Assembly: GCA_002794735.1 (NCBI GenBank)
Contig: NBAZ01000005.1
Span: 1-64,000 of the forward strand
DNA length: 64,000 nucleotides
Direction: 5' to 3'
From: Pyrrhoderma lamaoense
Lineage: Eukaryota; Basidiomycota; Agaricomycetes; Hymenochaetales; Hymenochaetaceae
Part shown: positions 37,011 through 48,675 of the stretch, piece by piece
Position numbering within the stretch: position 1 is the stretch's first letter
How the letters are laid out: the number at the start of each line of letters is the position of its first letter
Notes under the pieces: generated by a model
Database searches by the model: none
Told to the model about the DNA's origin: nothing
What the model saw: only the letters and a program-made list of their open reading frames with translations
Position numbers and translations under genes: made by a program

Positions 37011-37812
37011 CTAGAAAGAGATGTTCTCTTGCTTTTCGCGGGCGAGACGGGCTGCGTATGTCCTGCTTACGATGTTGACTGAAAGTAGTAGTGAATATAT
37101 ATAGGTTAATTCATGTGTGAATATAATAAAATTAGTTTTATGTTGATGTAAGAGAGAGGAATGAGGACTTACAGGCTTCCATGTATCTATCCATGCAGTT
37201 TGACAGGCATGTCTTTCAGTGTGGGTAGATTGGTAGGAGTAGATAGTTAGATAGATGAAATGAGTTCGGCGAGAGGAGATAGTTATTAGTATGGCATGGA
37301 AAAAAGGAAATGTCAAGAAAACCCACCTGTTCTGAGTTTGAGAGTGAAGTCCCTGGTTTGGTAATACATTTCAAATAACATTTCTCATTGATTTTCTATA
37401 TAGCCCCAAGCAACAATCAGTCTTCGACTCATTTGGCCTTTTACAGATAGTAAATCGAGGGAACGAAGGAAATCAAAGATCCTGATATGATAGAAAGAGA
37501 AGATTGCAAGAAGAAGCACTTCTCATATGTTCTAAAAACATAAGATGTATGTTTGTAGCGAATAGCAAAAATACAAATGACAGAATATATCCAAAAAAGA
37601 GCAAAGTATTCTATATTTAGGGTATTCGAAAATAGAGAGAAAGAGAAAAAAAAGAGAGAGAGACGCACATTGATAAGTTCTTGGGCGCCTGAGATTGCAA
37701 GTTCGTTGCGAACCTGCGCCATGAACTTTTCCTTGCGGGCTTGCATATCTGCCGCTGCTACCGTTCCAGACGCGGGCGTTGAGCTTGATGACGACGAAGA
37801 AAAAAAGCTCAT
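37011..37812 (-). CDS. TIM13: Tim13, small Tim chaperone of the mitochondrial intermembrane space
   Basis: Tim13 with Tim8 chaperones carrier and beta-barrel precursors to the inner and outer membrane. Four exons give MSFFSSSSSS, then FMAQVRNELAISGAQELIN, KINEKCYLKCVTKPGTSLS, and TCLSNCMDRYMEAFNIVSRT ending in ENISF. The twin CX3C motifs (CYLKC and CLSNC) with 14 residues between them are intact. The first intron is 273 nt (37396-37668); the other two are shorter. The total length of about 100 residues fits the family. No frame break was found. Confidence 0.95.
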
Positions 37813-38150
37813 CTTCAATAAGTCCCTATGCTTTGAATACCTAGTTGTTGCCAAAAAGCGAAAAGAAACGGCAGATTTGGGCGAGGGAAGAGTTAGAAGT
37901 TGTCTCTGGCTCTCTTCGCTCGGAATACGAAACGTCCGCGCTTCTGAATTTTCATGCGCACGTGACCTTGTTTCCCTTCCGTCGGAAATTACGGGGGAGG
38001 GGCAGGAATAGAATTATCGTCCGCGCCCAGCGTGGAAGCAGTCGTTTGAATTTTGAGCTCGGTGACTAGGTATGTCGGTAGAATGTTTACGACCCATGAA
38101 TGCTGCATTGTAATAATCAGAACATACTTCACTAGAGAATGTAAGAGAGG
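37813..38150. promoter_or_regulatory. divergent promoter, TIM13 / COX10
   Basis: A 338-base interval separates the start codons of two mitochondrial biogenesis genes transcribed away from each other. Shared control is plausible but not shown. Confidence 0.5.
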
Positions 38151-39665
38151 ATGTCGATTTTGATCCTCCGACGTACACTCAGAACAGGATGTCTTCAGCG
38201 AACTTTACCCAACTTTATATTTGCCCGAGCAATCTCATCTTTGCCATCACCAAGTACTGAAATAAACGCTGCTGCGATATCTGCTGCACCATTTACCTCT
38301 TTTTTCTGGCGCAATGATCAATGGTCTGCTGATATTCGACGAAGAAGAGGGGTAGCCTCTCAAGTTGCAACCGCAAAGATTGCTACTCAAGCTAATATCT
38401 CTGGTGAAAATACTCCCGCTTTTGAGTTGTACGAAGCTCAGGCGTCTCAATCGCCATCACTATCACTGCCTTCAACGTCTTCGACAACCCTCACGTCCTT
38501 AGCTCTTCCTGCAAATTACCCGCCTTCTCCATCACTCGTACCTTACAGACCAGTTCCTGCTTTGACCCCTAAAAGGTTACTATCACTCTACTTATCATTA
38601 GCCAAATCTCGTCTCTCAATTCTTATTATTCTGACGACTATGTCCTCCGTTGCTCTTTCCCCGTTGCCTGTCACGGTACCTACTTTACTCGCTACGGCAG
38701 CAGGTACATTCATCTGCAGTGCCTCAGCAAACACACTCAACCAACTACAAGAAGTGCCATATGATGCCCAGATGGCTAGAACGCGCGGCAGGCCTCTCGT
38801 CACGCATTCGATCTCTCCTTTACATGCTTCCGTTTTTGCTGGGGTGACTAGTTTAGCCGGGCCCGCCCTGCTCTGGGTAGCCGTAGGTCCGACAACGGCA
38901 ATACTAGGAGCAGCAAACATCTTCCTGTACGCCGGTGTTTATACCTACCTCAAAAGACGGAGTGTGATCAACACTTGGGTGGGTGCCGTTGTTGGCGGAA
39001 TACCACCTCTCATGGGCTGGGCAGCTTGTGGTGGTCAAATTCTCCCATCCTCATCCTCTCCCATTCACCTTTTCTTACCCTCTTTCATGCTCTCCTCAGA
39101 GACGTCCTCTACTCTATCTACCCTCTCCCAGTCTCTCCCTTCTGTCGACCCCCTACTAGCTAACAACCCACTCTCAGCCCTCGCCCTCTTCCTCTTTCTA
39201 TATAGTTGGCAATTCCCCCACTTCAACTCCCTTTCCTTCTTCGTCCGTGCATCCTACGCCCAAGCAGGCTACCGTATGCTATCTGTCATCTCACCACCCA
39301 AAAACGCTCTCGTCTCCCTCCGCCATAGCATCTTCTTCGTCCCCCTCTGCTCAATTCTCTTCCCTATAAGCGGACTCGTGGATTGGGGATTTGCGATCAC
39401 TTCGCTTGTCCCTAACGCCATTATCATAAATGATGCATGGAAATTTTGGCGAGCGGGTGGGAATAATGAGAAAGCTGCTAGGAGGCTGTTTTATTCTAGT
39501 CTTTGGTACTTGCCTTTGGTTATGGGTCTTGCTATGTTGCACAAGACTGGACTAGACTGGTCAAACTGGCTTTCACATGGTGGGGAAGCAAGCCAACCGA
39601 AGGAGTTGACGGGAAACGAGAGTAGCAGTAACACTGGCAGCATCAGTAGTAGTCGTAATAGCTAG
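38151..39665 (+). CDS. COX10: Cox10, protoheme IX farnesyltransferase
   Basis: Cox10 farnesylates heme B to heme O, the first step of heme A synthesis for cytochrome oxidase, in the inner membrane. The product is a single-exon frame of 504 residues. It has a basic, hydroxylated N-terminal presequence (MSILILRRTLRTGCLQRT), then the UbiA-family segment SLAKSRLSILIILTTM, NTLNQLQEVPYDAQMARTRG (prenyl-diphosphate-binding Asp region), RPLVTHSISPLHA, VYTYLKRRSVINTWVGAVVG and FLYSWQFPHFNSLSF. About eight hydrophobic helices fit the family. The Ser-rich tail after WSNWL is not conserved. Absence of introns is unusual in this window. Confidence 0.96.
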   Translation: MSILILRRTLRTGCLQRTLPNFIFARAISSLPSPSTEINAAAISAAPFTSFFWRNDQWSADIRRRRGVASQVATAKIATQANISGENTPAFELYEAQASQSPSLSLPSTSSTTLTSLALPANYPPSPSLVPYRPVPALTPKRLLSLYLSLAKSRLSILIILTTMSSVALSPLPVTVPTLLATAAGTFICSASANTLNQLQEVPYDAQMARTRGRPLVTHSISPLHASVFAGVTSLAGPALLWVAVGPTTAILGAANIFLYAGVYTYLKRRSVINTWVGAVVGGIPPLMGWAACGGQILPSSSSPIHLFLPSFMLSSETSSTLSTLSQSLPSVDPLLANNPLSALALFLFLYSWQFPHFNSLSFFVRASYAQAGYRMLSVISPPKNALVSLRHSIFFVPLCSILFPISGLVDWGFAITSLVPNAIIINDAWKFWRAGGNNEKAARRLFYSSLWYLPLVMGLAMLHKTGLDWSNWLSHGGEASQPKELTGNESSSNTGSISSSRNS

Positions 39666-39948
39666 ATAGCAGAGAACAGTGAAATGATCAATAACAGGTA
39701 TAGCATACATAATCCTTTGTCATAACTTTTCCCCTTGCCTCGCCTCATCGTATCTCTTTCATACAGTAGTAGAGGGGGGAGGGGGGAGATGAAAAAATGA
39801 CAATATCTGATAATATCGTAAACATTATTCATAATTAATGCGCAGCATAGCAGCTTGAGCTTGAGACGTAAAATATAATATTACAGCGGATAAAAAGTCA
39901 TCACGACATAGAAAAATATGACTTTTCGATAATAAATATAAAATACTT

Positions 39949-42534
39949 CTAATCGACTTTCTTTTTTGATCCCTCGAGAGCAACAGAGAAATAAACTGCA
40001 TCATCTCTTTCTTCTCGGTAAGGAAACTGGCGAAAGAATTTAGGGTATGGTCCGACATTTCAAGTCAGGAGAAAGGTCAGTCGGGTGGGGGAAAGAGCCA
40101 AAATCAGAAAGACACAACTCACCAAACGGCAATCACAGCAAGACCACAAGAGGCGCCAACACCAAGGTGGAGTATACAAGCTTTGGTCCTTAGTACATCC
40201 CTCCCCGCAACAAGCGCAAGATTATCGATGTCGGACATTCGAGCACTTATCCGGGTTACGACTGCGGCACCTCCAAGCATACACAGTACGGGGAAAGGTG
40301 GAAGTACCTCTTTTAGTCTTAATGCCTTAATTTGTCTGTTGCACTTCTCCCCTTCTCCTTCATCATCAGAGCTTCGGTTCCGTGCCTGGGCACTCCCCTT
40401 TCCCTTATCCTTTCCCTTCCCCATCCTTCCTTTCCCCCTCTTTACTCGCCCTTTATCATCTTGATGTATCGCAGACCTTTTTATTAAATCCGAAATGAAA
40501 TACACACAATATATGATTCGGGAAGTTAAATTGACCATGTTGGCGTACACAACAGCCGTGTCACCCAAGCCACCGAGGTGGTAGAGCGTAATAGTAAATA
40601 TCACGTATAAGACCGATGCCCCGGCCATCCATCTTGAAGAAAAGAATTATGTGATTTACAGTAGGCACCAAAACGTCCCAGGGGTGAGAAGTGCCGTAAA
40701 ATTGAGTGTTTTGTTTTTTCAAGACAGGGAAGATGGGTGAGAATAAAAAGGTCGAAAAAAAGCCAAAAAGAAGTTCACATGGTCAGTTTCAGATCAAAAG
40801 AGCAAATGCATCAGTAAATAGACATTATCCTGTTCCTATGCAAACAACAACGAATACTGGAAATACATACTTAGACTGTTTCCCAAGATCCTTTGAAGTG
40901 GATGCACTAGAAATAAAGGCTTCCAGAACCCCGTTTACGGCAAGGACTGGGATATACCATAACCAGGCAGATAAAACGGCCGGTGCACTCGTGTTCAGGT
41001 ATCTATTCGGATCGAAAAAATGGTATCAGAATCGATAATAGGGTGCCAGCATCACGACCTCCTTCCGTGCACCCGGTCTTCCTTCGTCAAAGGAAAATAG
41101 AGTTTAATGTAATCACGCACCTCGATGGCAGCACTACAGATAGGACCATTCTAAGGTATGGTGGTGCCAAAGACAAAAGAAGGAAACTGAAGTGGCTATA
41201 GATGAGTAGAAGGGATCCGAGGCGCGCAAGCGCGGATTGGAGGGCCCCGCGGTCTAAAGTATCTGTGTTTACTGACGAAAAAGTCTTTGAAAAGAAGAGT
41301 CGAGATGATTCTTCGATCGGTTGAAAGAAGATTCGGGCGATTAGAGCGCCTGGAAAAGAATAACTCTTCATCTTTTACAGTCAATACACCGATGCACACA
41401 CCATAGTTGTTTGCAACTGCATAGCCTCCTTGATCCTTTAAAGGACTAATTCTTGATATTATGACCTTTTTCAAATGCAAATCATATTTATATGCATGAT
41501 GGTCAATGTTACGACTTGGATAGAGTCTAGACCATTAACAAAAGAAGTCCTAGTTACCTTATCACCTTCAGTGAGAACATGCTTTACAAAGCCTTGAGCG
41601 GTCATTGCTAGAGCAACTTCGAGTAAATTTTCATCAAAAAAGGCGCTCATCCTGCTTGTGAGATACTTAAGGATGGAACCTCCCGGAGCTCTGGCCTCTG
41701 GATTAATAGATACTTCTATGAACAGGAAGTCACAGGTCACCTGTTAGAGCCGGATAGCTGGGTTTTTGAGCGATGCATGAGAAATGTTATTGAGTCTGCG
41801 TATTCATAGAAGTAAACAACAAGTAATGTAATTGAGAATGCAAGCTGGCCAAGTGCGAAGGCCAATAGTCCAAGTGTGCCAGAAACATTTGAGTGCGAAT
41901 CATATACAAGTGTAAGAACAGTGATTATGCTTTTGACGATGATAGCACTTCCTTCTGCACGAATGCGGATTTCTGAATTAAGGGATTGTACGGATCTGCT
42001 TGACAAATTAGAAACGTCAATCAACTGAGGTACTTGAAGGCTTCCACACCTGACATGCATGGGTTCACAGATCAGTTCTAAAATTGCAGCTAGTGTATAA
42101 AGTGCTACCGCCGGTAAGAAGTGAGATTGCTGCTTTGTAGCATCCGATGCATATGATTGATAGGCAAAGGATGCCGAAAGTGAGATTGGAACACCAAAGT
42201 ATACCGGTAGCAAATAGATATTTGTTATGGAAGAAGCATTCCCCCTTTTTTCTATACTGCTAACGTCCGTTCGGAGAAGAGCGTTCCTAAATCCTTCTCG
42301 ACTCAGAAAGAGAATAGTGTTGAGGAGTAACTCGAGCTGGATTGAAACAGTTCCGTAGACAGCAGGTGAAGTAAGTCTAACTAAAGCTTGATTGAGGATG
42401 AAAGTAACGATTCGAGAAAGCAGTTGGAGTTTCATAAGAGATGAAGCTGAGTTGAGAGCAGCATTTTCCAATTTTGATTCTGAAGAAAGAACTTCATTCT
42501 TTTTCTTTTCACGGTGTACATCGACTGAGTTCAT
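39949..42534 (-). CDS. RFT1: Rft1, ER oligosaccharide-lipid translocation protein
   Basis: Rft1 is a multi-spanning ER protein needed for N-glycosylation and long linked to Man5GlcNAc2-PP-dolichol translocation. Exons give LLSRIVTFILNQALVRLTSP, LSREGFRNALLR, ENLLEVALAMTAQGFVKHVL, TEGDK, ISPLKDQGGYAVANNYG, ALIARIFFQPIEESSRLFFS, LNTSAPAVLSAWLWYIPVLA, FISSASTSKDLGKQSK and an ending EGSKKKVD. The chosen start MNSVDV is downstream of an earlier ATG at 42663, because RRP41 appears to begin at 42640 on the other strand. Near 41735-41741 the frame runs into TGA; one extra base in the GG would continue into VTCDFLF. The basic insert in the loop before the last helices is not conserved. Confidence 0.9.
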
Positions 42535-42639
42535 GGATGTCTGTGACCAAAGGCGCGTGCCACGACGCGTTGAATCCAAAGCGCGTTCTTGCCTGATCAG
42601 GACTAGTCTACTTGCATATATTTTTAAGTTCAAACAGTC
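42535..42639. promoter_or_regulatory. very short divergent promoter, RFT1 / RRP41
   Basis: With the inferred starts at 42534 and 42640 only about 105 bases separate two oppositely oriented coding regions. Transcription-start regions probably overlap the neighbouring gene's leader. Confidence 0.4.
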
Positions 42640-43624
42640 ATGGTCAGTCATATAAAATTCCAAATTTTATATCATTATAAAGATTTTGCCGCTAACATGC
42701 TTAATCGATGCTAAATTCTGCGTTTTTATCTCTTCTAAAAACTCCTTTCTCACTAGGCATCGCGAGTTGAAATACTAAACGACGGTGGTTACCGCTCTGA
42801 TGGACGAAGACAGCATGAACTGCGTGATATAAGCATAGACCTCTCTATGCGAGGTCAGGCCGACGGCTCTGCTTTAATACACCAAGGTTTGACTCAAGTT
42901 CTTGTCTCGGTATTTGGACCCAGGGAAGGGAAGCAACGTTCCCAAGCTATTCACAATCGTGCGTCTATCAACGTGGATGTTTCTATCGCTTCATTCAGTA
43001 GTGGAGAGTGGAGAAAACGTTCAAAAGCCGACAAGTTAGTTTCTCTACTTACTCTATCGATCCTTTCCATTTCATACCTCATTCTGACGATGCAAATCAT
43101 ATCTTAGACGTATTCTTGAGTTTGCGGCCGCGATTAAATCAACATTTGAACCTGTTGTGCAAGTGCATTTATATCCTCGGTCCCAAATAGATATCTTTGT
43201 ACAAGTTCTACAACAAGATGGTAGTCTTCTTAGTGCGGCAATCAATGCTACGACACTTGCCCTCATCACTGCAGGAATCTCGCTTTTCGATTATGTTTGT
43301 GCTGTCTCGTCTGGGGTCCATTCGACTCACCCTCTTCTTGATCTGACTAACTTGGAAGAAAACGATGTCCCTCACCTAACTACGGCAATAATGCCGCGCA
43401 GCGGGAAAGTAACACTTGTGTCGCTTGAGACTCGGCTCCATGCAGACCGATTTGAGGAAATTTTCAGGCTATCGTGTGATGCAGGAAGAGTGGTCCATAA
43501 AGAGATGCAAAAAGCAGTAATAGCAAGGACTGGTGCCCTTGCTCGTGCCTTAGAAGAAGGAATTCCAGATGGGGGTGCCGCATTAAGAGACGCAGATGAC
43601 GACAATGATATGCGTATCGATTAA
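42640..43624 (+). CDS. SKI6: Rrp41/Ski6, RNase PH-like subunit of the RNA exosome
   Basis: This is a ring subunit of the exosome that degrades and trims RNA. The conserved N-terminus SRVEILNDGGYRSDGRRQHE has no ATG directly before it, and the sequence just upstream (TTTCTCACTAG) looks like an intron acceptor. ATG at 42640-42642 followed by GTCAGT supplies the start through a 114-nt intron (42643-42756), giving M-ASRVEIL. Downstream: SALIHQGLTQVLVSVFGPRE, then across an intron LEFAAAIKSTFEPVVQVHLY, PRSQIDIFVQVLQQDGSL and AINATTLALITAGI, ending in an acidic DDDNDMRID. The family is certain; the ATG-only first exon is inferred. Confidence 0.93.
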
Positions 43625-46226
43625 TCCGAACATCCCACAAGTGTTCATCGAATTTATCAGGGATTCGCATCTAGCACTTGAATACGAACACAGTTTCTGA
43701 ATAGCACAGTCTCCTCCCGAAGTGCTCTAATCCAAGGTCGAATAATCCATCTCTTTAAGAGGTAGTTAATAGTGACTCCCTGCTTGGCGGTCGTTACCAA
43801 GCGACATCACCGGCGTTACCGCTAGTTACTTTCATCATCCAGGATATTATAGTTGGAAGACATCCTCTTTCGAAGGAGATCAATAAAATCTTTGCAACCC
43901 TTTTATAGCTTCGTGCAAGATGTCATCAAACGAAAAATCAGGAATAAAATCGTATAACGATAAACCACTTAAACATCGCATTTTTCAGGGGACTAACTTA
44001 TCCCTGGTAAAGAGTTGAGAACCAAGATCAAAGGCTCAGTAACATCAGTCTCACCTGCTTCAACTCATAAAAAAATCCCTAATTCCTGTTTCTCACCTTA
44101 GGTCAGTTTGCTACTCAGTGCAGTCATCACTCGTACTTGTCCTTTGTATACAGCTGCGGGCCACTCGATCCGTTACGGCCCAAGGCTTGTCCTCTTCTCA
44201 CCTCACGCATGTGAATTATTAGTAGTAAATTGAATTAATCTTGATTTTAGTCCAATAGTTTCTTGGCCCCTGAAATTGACACGCAACATTAATTACAAGG
44301 CTTTACTATCCGGAATAATCGTCTTTTGCTTATGTACTTTCTTTTTCTCCTCGTATTCCAATTTAGCTACTATTACTCCCACTGATCCAATCGAACCAAA
44401 GGTTCCGCTTTTTCGGTGATATCGCGTGTCCGGACACGAGTTCACGAGTGTTATATCTGTCAGACTTCGTGCTCGTGTCCATCTTCGGGCCCACTAGTAG
44501 ACTTCCTAGAGTCAACCCCACATACCGGCGTGGAGGTTATGTTCTTGTTCCTCTTACCTTAACTTTGCCTTCGGTTTAAGTTTGAATCACAAGCGAGACG
44601 AAGGATGAACCGCTTCGACGTTTTGATTCTCTCGTAAAATACATCACAAAATGCATACATACAGAAACAGATTATCAATCATAAGATTGCATTCATCAGA
44701 ACACATAACCCTCTTTTCCATGCAACGAACCGACAGAATCTCCATTTGTGTTTAAACCCGTGACTGTGTTCAACAGCTTTTTACATACTCCTACTTGCCT
44801 TGTGGTTTTGTGACCATGCTGAAGTAGGATGTGTAAGAAAACTGAGAAGAGGGGGTCACCTTTTCTTCTTGAATTCTGGGCCCAGATACACACCTTGTCT
44901 ACGTCTTTAGACCCGAGGCTGTGCGTGTGTCTGTCTACGCTTGAGAACGACTTCGATGAATGCACCTCACCTCTCCGTTTGCACACCAACCCTAACATTT
45001 ATCCATGAGTTCTTTTATAAATTCGTTGACCCTCTTAATCGCCTGACTGACTCACTACAGGCTAAGCTCCGTGCCCGCTTTTTCGCACTGCGACATACCT
45101 GAGTCTCCATTGCATGCTCCCCATAAGGATTTTGCCACCCCATTGCATTTTCAATTTTTTTTCTCACCATCGGACCTATCTCTTACTAAGGTACCATCAA
45201 CGAGAATCCACTCGTCTACGCATTTGTGTCGGATTACTTATCAGGTTGTAAGGTCCCTTTTCGGAAGAATTAAGTCTATTTTTCCACTAGTCCTAGTAAA
45301 GCATCGCGTGGATGACTGTTTGCCTTTTAAGCTAAACCTTTTCGAGCCAGTGTGTGATCATGCATAATTTATATCTCGGATGCAAACTGCAAGGAGATTC
45401 TGTTCCCGGATATCAACAATTAAGAGCCATAATACTGCAAAAAAAAGGAAAATACGAGTTTATTAGTTAAAATTCATTATATAACCGACTTGATACACGA
45501 AATCTTGTTGTTTGAACTATAACTTTCCACAGAATACATCCAGAAGAACACGAGGCGATGTTTAAAAAGCCTACCAGAGAGCAGTACTAGTCATCAAGCG
45601 GGGACCGATGTCGGGTCGGAAGTAAATCCTCCCCGTACACTCCCAGACGAACAAGAGGCGAGGATGCATGGACGGACTATATCATTGTATTTATATTCAG
45701 CATATTGCTATAACATGGTATACTAGGAGTATGAAATTTGATTGATACAAAACTATTTTCTTGGTGATCAACACATTGAGTAGATGAAGAGAGATAAACA
45801 GAGAACAGATATAGAATGGCCTGTGGAGAATAGCGCGACTCAACCCTTTTGAATCAATAGTATACTACTGTAACGTGAGGAGATGAAATAAGATATAGCT
45901 GTTGGGTCGATTGAGGGTAACAAAAGTCGAATTATGGGACTGACTGCAGTGAAAGCGAATAAAGAGGAGAAAGCATCGAAACCTTTATCACAAACCAACA
46001 AAACGGAAGGCACAAATAGAATCACAGAGAAAAGATATCAAGAAAACCGAGACCAGCAGACTAGTTGAGGGTATACACAAGAAAAAGCAATGAGATATTA
46101 AACAAAAGGTAGTCGAAAGCAAGGCAATGAGGAAAGCAGGAGAGGGGGGGGATGTCTTTACAAGCGTTTGAAAAAAAAATCTATGGAAATAAGGTCTTAC
46201 TAGGGACCGACCTATTGTAAGTCACA
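43625..46226. other. gene-poor interval
   Basis: About 2.6 kb without a recognisable gene. Short frames at 44696-44998 (minus) and 45071-45367 (plus) lack family features. No tRNA-like B-box with a folded partner was seen. The right part should include the 3' region of the homeodomain gene. Confidence 0.45.
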
Positions 46227-48675
46227 TCACATTCTTTGCTGGGACAAAATATCAGTGGGGGAAGATCCATATGCGCCAATTATTCCTCCAGGACTACCTG
46301 ACATTTCTCCCTGAATATGCTGTTCCCCCTGACCATTCCCAAAATAACCTGCAAGCCCTATCCCTAAAGGTGCATCAGTTCCGTATGGCGACGAAATCAA
46401 TGGAGGCGAGGGTGTGATTATATTTGTTGTCTGTAAGTGTGTAGGAGGTTGCGGGAGGCCGAGTTGGAAGGGTGACGAGTTCCCTGGTCTCTCATTCGGG
46501 AAAAATTGTGTGTTTGCTGGTCCCGAGGAGAAGGGCCGCTGCTGAGATACGCCCGAGATCGGGACGTTACCAAATTCTTGTTCTTGCTGTTGCAACGTTG
46601 TTTGGATAGAGTTAGCAAGATATTCTGGGGCCAACCTTGATCTACTGAAACCAAATGCTGAGACCGGCGCCGCTGGTGATCTGTTGTTAAATGAAGAAGA
46701 AATGTAACCTGCAGAATACGGTAGCGTTACGCTTTGTTCACCAACCGTGTTCACCGGCGAGAAGTCGCCTGTTGGATACGATGAGGGCAGGACGGCATTG
46801 CGGGTGAACGCCGGTGGGCCAGAATTTGAACGTTTTCTTGAGTGGCCCAAGAATGATGGTCTGTGCTGATATACATCGGCTTGAAGTCCTACTAAAGGCG
46901 GCTGCGGGATTTGCATTGCAGTTGGGCTCGCAGAGGTCGGTGTGCCTACAGTATTCAGCAAGCCCGAAGTAGCATACGCTGGATTCAAGAGGGGGATGCT
47001 TGCACGCGAACGGAACTCTCTAAGATCATTCAAAACATGTGCCAACTGAACTGCGGAGCCTATTAGATCATGTCTGAAGACTTGAGATGCTTGAGTCCCT
47101 TCAGTCCAATCTGAACATTTTTTCCAAGTCTTTATCACTGGGCCCACTCCTGGGCTTAAGCCGTCATGTGCGCGAGGAGAGGCGATATGTTCCAGGTAAA
47201 ATAGAGGAGGATGAGCAAGGTGAAAGTAAGCCAAACCTTCCCCAGGAGCTGCGTTACGAAACTCCGTATGTGTAATGGTTTCAAATGGAATCTCCATTTT
47301 AAATCCGTAACCCGCGGAGTGAATAAACCAGGTTAAGCATCGTCTAGCCTCGCAGACATAGGCAACTAGATCGTGTTTACCGGTCGCAATCCGTCGCCAA
47401 GAGCCTATAGATAAATCTGTGCAGGGGATGATAGAGACCGCTGGTATTCCCAAAATAATCAGTGACGAAAAAGTTACACAAAAATGATGAATAAATCAAG
47501 GAGTCAGTTAGCACCGGACCAGGTCGTAGGTGAGGTATTCCGATATGGACTCACGGTGATCCTCATGAATAAGACTGTGCAGGTCAGCTTCAAAGCCAGC
47601 ACTAAGTTGCGGTGGGGTGTCAGGCGGCGTATCTGACCACTCATTTCCTAAGTGCCGAGACTTCTTCCCGTCCAAAAGTTTTGCCTTCGCTCGCCTGAAA
47701 GATTTACAGATGATATTTTTGCAAGGTCAAATCAGGGCCAAAACACAGATAATAGAGCAAATGAGGGAATGGAGATGTCAGAATGTCAAAAAAAAGGATA
47801 TATTGTAAGAAAATGGCAATGGAAATCAATAGCCATGACAACAACTGCGCTCAAAACTCGCACCAACACTACAACACATACACACACAAAACGGATGCAT
47901 ATGCCAATGATGCAACTGCGAGCTCCGGATAGGGGCAATTTGCACAGCAAACTTGGTTAGGTAAAAAAAATTCTATAGAAACGCGGGAGGGTTCCTGGAA
48001 AAACAAACACACCTATTTTGGAACCAAATTTGCGTTTGCCGTTCCTGCATGCCCAGAAGTTCAGAGATTTCTTTTCGTCTTGCAGCAGTGGGGCTCCTAT
48101 CTGCAGCAAAGAACCGTTCAAGGTGTGTTAATTGTTCAGGAGTCACACGGGAGCGCTTCCTCTTCTCGCGAGGCTCTCCAGCTTTTGCCTTAGTATTATT
48201 TGATGCATTGCTTGATGATGAAGCAACAGTCGCTCCAGATACTGCTCCAGACGACCTTGTTGCTCTGGACGCCGGTGGCTCGGAGGGAGATGATTCGCCC
48301 GCGGCTTCGTCTTCTGCGGGAGACTCCGGAGGAACATCCGTTGATGCCGTTAAAGGTGTATCACCCGGTGTTCGTGGGACATTGACGCGCTGGGAGACGA
48401 CACAACAGATTCTGTGACAAGTGCTATTTCTTCACTTGATCCGAATTTCGAGTTGGGGTCAAGTGTGAGAGGTGGGACTCTTGCGCGGCTCCTGAGTCCA
48501 GAGAGAGATTCACCGTTTGTGGCTGTATACAGCGAATCTTTGGCTGCATAAAGAAAAAATATAATGAGGATTCCGTCAGTTAAAGTAACAAGAAGAGGAG
48601 TGACGAGGAGTGGGCATCGGGTAAAGTGCATGAGGTCATAGGAAACTGAAAAATAGCTTGATGCTCACACTCCAT
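46227..48675 (-). CDS. homeodomain transcription factor (Phx1/PHO2-like, fungal development type)
   Basis: The homeodomain reads KRKRSRVTPEQLTHLERFF, then RRKEISELLGMQERQTQIWF with QNRRAKAKLL across an intron; the WFQNR recognition helix is intact. The C-terminal part has PCTDLSIGSWRRIATGKHDL, then FIHSAGYGFKMEIPFETI and YFHLAHPPLFYLEH, a conserved block seen next to homeodomains in basidiomycetes, then a Gln/Pro/Ser-rich tail. The first exon is just ATGGAGT (48669-48675), joined across 125 nt (48544-48668) to give MESKDSLYTATNG. Between this N-terminal part and the Pro/Ser/Glu-rich lead-in to the homeodomain one extra base is needed (about 48378-48386). The naming within mushroom Hom factors is not resolved. 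Confidence 0.85.

Noticed and set aside
12988..48675. Possible mating-type locus (HMG-box gene and homeodomain gene in one window)
   Set aside because: They are more than 30 kb apart among housekeeping genes; there is one homeodomain gene rather than an HD1/HD2 pair, and no pheromone receptor.
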